In this document: piece after piece, positions 58,081 to 64,000 of the stretch | How the letters are laid out: every line of letters begins with the position of its first letter | Position numbering within the stretch: the first letter of the stretch is position 1 | NCBI RefSeq assembly: GCF_018294505.1 | Contig: NC_057807.1 | Coordinates: 137,112,747-137,176,746, forward strand | Direction: 5' to 3' | Source: Triticum aestivum | Lineage: Eukaryota; Streptophyta; Magnoliopsida; Poales; Poaceae | Length of the DNA stretch: 64,000 bases | Made by a program: the position numbers and the translations under genes | The notes under the pieces: model-generated | What the model was told of the DNA's origin: nothing | What the model saw: only the letters and a program-made list of their open reading frames with translations | Database searches by the model: none

Positions 58081-59321
58081 CGGGTGAATGCTCCAAAGAT
58101 GTAATATTTGAGTAGACTCGCATTTCATTATCCTGTACGCTGAAAACTTGTTCATATGCGCTAAGCAACGCTTTTTAATTTAAAATATTACCTTCTGTGC
58201 GGCCGTTTATCAAATTTGAGAGATGGTGAGTCGTTGGCTTCAGCCCCCATGCCACGAGTGTTGGGGTGTTCGGGATAAACTTGAGCGCTCTTGTTCCCAT
58301 TATTGGGTCCTTCGAGGGAGGCGCTCAACGCAGCGAACCAGGCAACCGGACTATAATGCTTGAACACTCTCACTTAGCAATAGAATTCTATAATTTTAAA
58401 TTTCGGTGAAGCCCCTAGTATTCGGAAGACCGAGTTCGGGGCGCTATCCACGCCTTGGCCGAACTTTGCCGGTTCCTCGCTCTAAGCGGCATAAGTCTTT
58501 AAGGACTCAAAAAGCCTCTCCGAACAGCGACTAGCTCTCACCTCATCATGACGGTCAGTTTTAGCTTTCTCCACTGAGCTTCTCAACCCAGCTCAACTGG
58601 GGCACAATCGCAGTGGTTCTCCCAGCGCTACCTTAGCCGATATAGCGGAACGTAAGGTACCAAAACATGGGAGCCGGGCAAACCCAACTATTGACCCAAG
58701 ACATGATTCGGAGCCGATGCATATAATGCTATAAGTTCGGGGTGCCGCGCACTTGTGAAAGTGTTCGGACTTATCACACCACATTTTGGGGTACATAAGC
58801 CCCTGGTGTATTGGCCGTACCAACTTGTACGGTTGCACAATGTCATAAATGAACATATATAATGGGAAACAATGCAGTAATAGGCAAGAGCTATATATTG
58901 TTTATTCACAAGGAACTGCAAGTAAAAGCAGAACGATACAAATTGTGCGATAAGAAAGGTATGGGACTTTTGACATGTCCCCTTCCAGGGGTAAGTTTGC
59001 GGTGTGGTATGTAAAACAGGTATACTGCTCGTAATAGAGACCACCTGGGCACTTGACGCAGTTTTCTACCTCCCTGGCTGTTGTATCGTGTGTTCGGCGT
59101 GAACGCCGGACAGGGCTTCTGGAGAACAGAGTCCTGAAAGTAAAAAGAAAAGAAGAAAGAAAAAAAGGAAATGACACAAACGGGAGCCCCTGGTGCGGTT
59201 TGGCCGCACTCTAGGCACGCAGTGGTCGTGGCCCGTCCCCTATGCCCATCATACTTCCGTAATTAAGTACGCGTCGTACTAGCTTCGCGAGTTCGCGAGG
59301 GATGGGGTTGGGGCCGCATTG
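58081..59321. other. Non-coding stretch between convergent genes of element 2
   Basis: Matches 46852-48049 of element 1 in inverted order. No ORF is supported. Confidence 0.6.
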
Positions 59322-62300
59322 CTACGCCTGCTCGGAACGTGCCAGGCGGTCTTCCTGTGGGTTACTGCGGGCGCGCTTGGTATTGTCCGATTTTATATTG
59401 GCCGGACTGGAGGATTGCCTTAAGAGGCTGCTCTGCACCTCTGCCGCAAGGGCAGCCGTATGCTCCTCCGTTCGGAGGGAGCACTCGGTGTTTCCATTGA
59501 CCGTGATTACGCCTCGAGGGCCTGGCATCTTGAGCTTGAGGTACGCGTAGTGCGGCACCGCATTGAATTTTGCGAATGCGGTCCGTCCGAGCAATGCATG
59601 ATAGCCGCTGCGGAACGGGACTATGTCGAAGATTAACTCCTCGCTCCAGAAGTTATCCGGGGATCCGAAGACCACTTCAAGTGTGACGGAGCCTGTACAG
59701 TTGGCCTCAACACCTGGAATGACGCCTTTAAAGGTCGTCTTTGTGGGTTTGATCCTTGACGGGTCTATGCCCATTTTGCGCATTGTATCCTGATAAATCA
59801 GGTTCAGGCTGCTGCCGCCGTCCATTAGGACTCTGGTGATATGAAATCCGTCAATAATTGGGTCGAGAACCAATGCGGCGAAACTGCCATGACGGATGCT
59901 AGTGGGGTGGTCCCTTCGATCAAAGGTGATCGGGCAGGAAGACCATGGGTTGAACTTTGGGGCGACTGGCTCCATCGCGTATACGTCCCTAAGTGCATGC
60001 TTCCGCTCCCTTTTGGGTATGTGGGTTGCGTATATCATGTTCACCGTCCGCACTTGTGTGGGAAAGCCCTTCTGTCCTCTATTGTTCGGCGGCCGGGGCT
60101 CCTCCTCGTCATCGCTATGCAGCCCCTTGTCGTTGTTTTCGGCGCTTAACTTGCATGCTTGCTTGAACACCCAACAATCCTTGTTGGTGTGATTGGCTGG
60201 TTTTTCGGGGGTGCCATGTATCTGGCACAAGCGATCGAGTATCCGGTCCAAGTTGGATGGGCCCTGGATATTTCTTTTGAATCGCTTTTTCCATTGACCG
60301 GGTTTAGAGCCTCTGAATCCGGCGTTGACTGCCGTATCTTCAGCATTGTCACCGTTAATGCGGCGTTTATGCTTGTTGCGACGCGACCTGCCATTGTTGT
60401 CCTTGGTATCTGAACTACCATGGTGTTTGGCCAAGTTATTGCTTCGAGCTAACCAGCTGTCCTCTCCCGCGCAAAAGCGGGTCATGAGTGTAGTGAGGGC
60501 TGCCATGGATTTCGGCTTTTCCTGTCCTAGGTGCCGGGCTAGCCACTCGTCGCGGATGTTGTGTTTGAAGGCTGCTAGTGCCTCTGCATCCGGACAGTCG
60601 GCGATCTGATTTTTCTTTGTAAGGAACCGCGTCCAGAATTGTCTGGCCGATTCTTCTGGCTGCTGAATGAAGTGGCTAAGGTCATCGGCGTCTGGTGGTT
60701 GCACAAATGTGCCCTGGAAGTTATCAAGGAATGCGGCCTCCAAGGTCCTCCCAACAACCAATTGACTCTGCTGGCAAGCTGTTGAGCCAATGCCGAGCTG
60801 GTCCTTTAAGCTTGAGTGGGAGGTATTTGATGGCATGTAGATCATCACCGCGGGCCATGTGGATATGGAGGAGATAGTCCTCAATCCAGACCGCAGGATC
60901 TGTGGTACCATCGTATGATTCGATGTTTACGGGTTTGAAGCCCTCAGGGATTTGATGATCCATTACTTCATCTGTGAAGCATAGTGGGTGTTCGGCGCCT
61001 CTGTATTGGGCTATGTCACGACGTAGCTCATATGAGCCTTGTCTACTGTGTTCGACCCGGCCGGGGTTGCTGTATCTGGCGTGATGGTAACCATCCCGAG
61101 TCGTTGGGCGCCCACGCGAACTGTAGATCGATCTTGTATGCTTTGCCTTATCCTCCAATATATCGCGCAAGTCCGGCACGTTTTCCCGTGCCTTGGTACT
61201 TTTTGAGCGGCGTCGGGGCGTGGCTTGAGCGGAGGGCCAAGAGGCTTCTCTGTCGCGGCCACGGGGTGGCCGGTCTGCCATGTCTTGCGCTGGTGACTCG
61301 GGTGCTTCCTCCTCTGATCGAGTCAACGGCCTGCGTTTGGGGTAGCTTTTGGAGGGGCGTTCGAGTTCATACTCTTCGGCTGCAAGGACTTCAGTCCATC
61401 TGTCAGCTAGCAGGTCTTGGTCAGCTCTAAGCTGTTGCTACTTTTTCTTGAGGCTGCTTGCCGTGGCCATGAGCCTGCGTTTAAAACGCTCTTGTTCGAC
61501 GGGATCCTCTGGCACGACGAATTCGTCGTCGTCGAGGCTTTCCTCGTCTTCGGAGGGGGGCACATAGTTATTGTCCTCTGCCTCTCTTTCTGCCGCACTA
61601 TCGTGCGGACTAGCTTCTCCCTCCTCCTGTGTTGAATCCTGCTGGAGGGGGTCATCTTTGGCACTGTTCGGGGTATTATTGTCTCCCGTGCCGGAATCAC
61701 CATTTTTACAGTGGCGGGATTTAGAGCGGCGCCGTTGACGTCGGCGCTTCGGTTGTTTCTTGGAGGGGTCATCCTCCGTTGTTCCGTCGTCGTTCCCATC
61801 TTTTGGGATGTCCACCATGTATATGTTGTATGACGAGGTGGCCTTCCAGTGCCCCGTGGGCGCTGGTTCTTGATTATCTCCGACATCGTCGTCCATACCG
61901 TCGATGTCATCGGAGTTGAAGTCGAGCATGTCGGTTAAATCGTCGACAGTGGCTACGACGTGGGTGGTGGGTGGGCGTTGAATTTCTTCGTCGTCCGAAT
62001 CCCAACCTTCCCGACCATAGTTCGGCCAGGGCTCCCCTGCTAAAGAGAGAGACTTTAATGAGTTCAGGATATCGCCAAAGAGCGAATGCTGAAAGATGTC
62101 CGCGGCGGTGAACTCCATGGCCGGCGCACAGTCGGGTTCGATTGGCAGGGGCGCTGGTGGTTCAGAGTCCGGAAGGGAGTCCGGCACCTGGGAGTCACGA
62201 TCTTCGCAAAGGACGGGAGTGGTGTTCGGCTCGATCACCATAGAGTTTTCAGCCCCCGAGGTGGTGTCTAACCAGCCGTCCTCGATCGGCGAAACCGGCT

Positions 62301-62613
62301 CCGAATTAAAGGTCGGAGCGGGTACTGGTTCGACCTCCAGGGCACTGTTCGGCGGCAGAGCTAGATCATGCCCATCGAGACAGTGCGGCATGATTGGCCG
62401 TGGCTCGAATCCGTCGAAGATCAAGTCTCCGCGGACATCAGCCGTATAGTTCAAACTTCCAAATCTGACCTGATGGCCAGGGGCGTAGCTTTCAATCTGC
62501 TCCAGATGGCCTGATGAATTGGCCCGCAGTGCAAAGCCGCCGAACACAAAGATCTGTCCAGGGAGAAAAGTCTCACCCTGAATTGCGTTGTTGCTGACGA
62601 TCAAAGGAGCCAT
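59322..62613 (-). pseudogene. gag-protease of Fatima-like element 2
   Basis: ATG at 62613. The frame runs to a TAG at 61438-61440 in the coiled-coil region, continues to a one-base frameshift near 60750 in the gag core, and is then open to the stop at 59322 (over 470 codons). Domains in order: acidic N-terminal region, Lys/Arg-rich block, coiled coil, gag core (FKPVNIESYDGTTDPAVWIE about 60910-60940), Cys/His zinc block (CQIHGTPEKPANHTNKDCW about 60180-60235), and aspartic protease with VLMDGGSSLNL (about 59800-59830) and a FDIVPF...YHALLGR region. It is better preserved than in element 1, and only two lesions are seen. Confidence 0.75.
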
Positions 62614-62660
62614 CGGGCCTATAGGTGACAACACAGAGGAACTCTTAACGAAAGAACCAA

Positions 62661-63133
62661 TGTCGGTGTCAAAACCGGCGGATCTCGGGTAGGGGGTCCC
62701 GAACTGTGCGTCTAGGCGGATGGTAACAGGAGACAAGGGACACGATGTTTTTACCCAGGTTCGGGCCCTCTCGATGGAGGTAATACCCTACTCCTGCTTG
62801 ATTAATATTGATGATATGTGTAGTACAAGAGTAGATCTACCACGAGATCAAGGAGGCTAAACCCTAGAAGCTAGCCTATGGTATGATTGTTGTTCGTCCT
62901 ACGGACTAAAACCCTTCGGTTTATATAGACACCGAATAGGGTTAGGGTTACACAGAGTCGGTTACAATGGTAGGAAATCTTCATATCCGTATCGCCAAGT
63001 TTGCCTTCCACGCCAAGGAAAGTCCTATCCGGACACGGGGGGAAGTCTTCAATCTTCTATCTTCATAGTCCAAGAGTCCGGCCAAAGATGACAGTTCGGC
63101 CATCCGGACACCCCCTAGTCCAGGACTCCGTCA
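62661..63133 (-). repeat. 5' LTR of Fatima-like element 2
   Basis: 473 bases, promoter box TATATAAA at 62930-62937 on the minus strand. It is followed on its right by the target duplication GTGAT. Confidence 0.9.
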
Positions 63134-63138
63134 GTGAT

Positions 63139-63257
63139 CTCGACGTGTCCCCCCGTGTCCTGATAGGACTTTCATGATTGGTTCACATCAACCAATATGG
63201 AGATAGAAAGATCTATGGAGATGGTCGAGGTGCACGATATTTCTATCTTCTGAAATA
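63139..63257. other. Patchwork filler DNA between the target duplication and the LINE
   Basis: This 119-base stretch is not expected LINE sequence. 63148-63173 matches the inverse of LTR bases 63018-63043 in 25 of 26 positions. 63171-63180, 63180-63200 and 63205-63216 are exact copies of downstream LINE bases 63299-63308, 63258-63278 and 63288-63299. The remaining bases have no visible source. Confidence 0.8.
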
Positions 63258-63258
63258 G

Positions 63259-64000
63259 GTTCACATCAACCAATATGGTTTTCTTAAAGAAAGATCTATT
63301 CATGATTGTTTTGGGTGGGCATATGAATATTTGCATCAATGTCACAAGTCAAAGGAGGAAATCATTGTACTTAAATTGGACTTTGAAAAGGCTTTTGACA
63401 CCATTGAACATCAGGCAATGTTGGATATTTTAAAAGCCAAAGGGTTTGGGGACAGATGGCTTACATGGATCAAAGTTTTGTTCACTTCTGCTTCCTCTGC
63501 TATATTACTTAATGGTGTTCCTGGAAAAAGAATTTATTTCCTTAGAGGTGTAAGGCAGGGGGACCCACTGTCCCCTCTTCTCTTTGTGCTTGCTGCAGAC
63601 TTACTTCAGACAATTCTAAACAAGGCAATGCACCTGGGCTTGGTAATTTCTCCCTTGCAAGTGGAGTCATGCCCTGATTTTCCAATTGTCCAGTATGCTA
63701 ATGACACCCTGGTTATTCTGCAAGAAGATGCAAAGCAACTACATTGCCTCAAAGCCCTTCTCAATACTTTTGCAGATGCTACTGGCCTTAAAGTGAACTA
63801 CAATAAATCAAGTATGATTCCAATAAATGTGCCAGAAGAGAAGGTGGAGATTTTGATAAATACTTATCATTGCAAGAAGGAATCATTTCCAATCCAATAT
63901 TTGGGAGCACCCCTAGGCCTTCATAAGCCTATTGTTGAGCAATGTTTTCCTCTTGTCATAAGACTACAGAAGAAGCTTGTGGGTTTGTCCACCTTTATGA
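63259..64000 (+). pseudogene. LINE ORF2 reverse transcriptase, central part, cut by window end
   Basis: Open from 63259 to the window end (247 codons). Reverse transcriptase motifs in order: a [11 protein letters not shown] block, [15 protein letters not shown] (about 63370-63415, with the first catalytic Asp), [13 protein letters not shown] (about 63547-63585), QYANDTL (63691-63711) and GLKVNYNKS (about 63787-63813). The third block normally reads Y-A-D-D. Here the first of the two Asp codons is AAT (63700-63702), a G-to-A change that removes a metal-binding residue, so the enzyme should be inactive. Confidence 0.85.

Larger units (their letters stand above)
54078..63133 (-). mobile_element. 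Fatima-like Gypsy element 2, complete with LTRs, lacking reverse transcriptase
   Basis: 473-base LTRs at 54078-54550 and 62661-63133, with a perfect 5-base target duplication GTGAT at 54073-54077 and 63134-63138. The LTRs differ at about 14 positions by hand count (3.0%). It carries gag-protease on the minus strand and the five-exon antisense gene on the plus strand, with no reverse transcriptase or integrase. It is inserted in LINE ORF2, in the opposite orientation to element 1. Confidence 0.9.
40139..64000 (+). mobile_element. L1-type LINE interrupted by two LTR retrotransposons
   Basis: ORF1 (40139-42902, ending at 52194-52196 beyond the first insertion) and ORF2 (52475-54077, resuming at 63259) run on the plus strand. 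Removing the two LTR elements with one copy of each target duplication leaves a continuous element order: ORF1, spacer, endonuclease, reverse transcriptase. The 5' end joins a Gypsy fragment with no untranslated leader seen, so it is probably 5'-truncated. The 3' end and poly-A tail are beyond the window. Confidence 0.85.

Overview
The window looks like intergenic DNA from a Triticeae grass genome (wheat, Aegilops or a close relative). I base this on the recognisable LTR termini, internal domains and CACTA ends, which match wheat repeat families I know from memory (Sabrina-like, Fatima-like, Stowaway and Tourist MITEs, a grass LINE). No free-standing host gene, rRNA or tRNA gene was found. Almost every base belongs to a transposable element or to something inserted in one, and most coding regions are broken by stops, frameshifts or insertions.

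Layout. 1-5987 is a minus-strand, non-autonomous Gypsy-type element with its 5' LTR at 4464-5987 and only 44 bases of its 3' LTR. It sits in a CACTA transposon (A) whose decayed multi-exon gene fills 6005-9487 and whose right terminus, preceded by a dense GGGCC repeat field, ends at 11031. From 11032 to a second CACTA terminus at 39498 lies a large composite (B). It holds small gene modules separated by one repeated vocabulary (GTGTGCGAT / CGCAAACAG / TATCACACACA). The modules are two decayed genes at 11.0-12.5 kb, a spliced B3-like gene (17426-18071), a partial gene near 19.1 kb, an intact 195-residue ORF, a roughly 500-bp tandem satellite, a decayed gene at 35.1 kb, an intact 254-residue ORF and a frameshifted WRN/DnaQ-type 3'-5' exonuclease gene (38230-38969). 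B itself was invaded by a partial Gypsy element (12836 to about 16510), by a Tat-lineage Gypsy element in a tandem LTR-sharing arrangement (21633-32589) and by a Stowaway MITE.

After a short Gypsy integrase fragment (39499-40138), a plus-strand LINE runs from about 40139 to beyond the window end. Two Fatima-like elements have inserted into it in opposite orientations: 42903-52125 (plus, target duplication GGAGG) and 54078-63133 (minus, target duplication GTGAT). Each encodes gag and protease but no reverse transcriptase. Each also carries, on the opposite strand, a five-exon gene with its own TATA box. The Tat element at 24-27 kb has an antisense gene of the same architecture.

How the parts work together. 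The Gypsy copies here lack a complete pol, so any movement must have depended on enzymes from other copies. The antisense genes run towards gag-pro from the 3' side and meet it in a non-coding stretch. The CACTA modules look like captured or element-borne genes held between subterminal repeats. The order of events readable from nesting is: Gypsy fragment, then LINE and CACTA B, then the LTR elements inside them, with a MITE inside one gag last.
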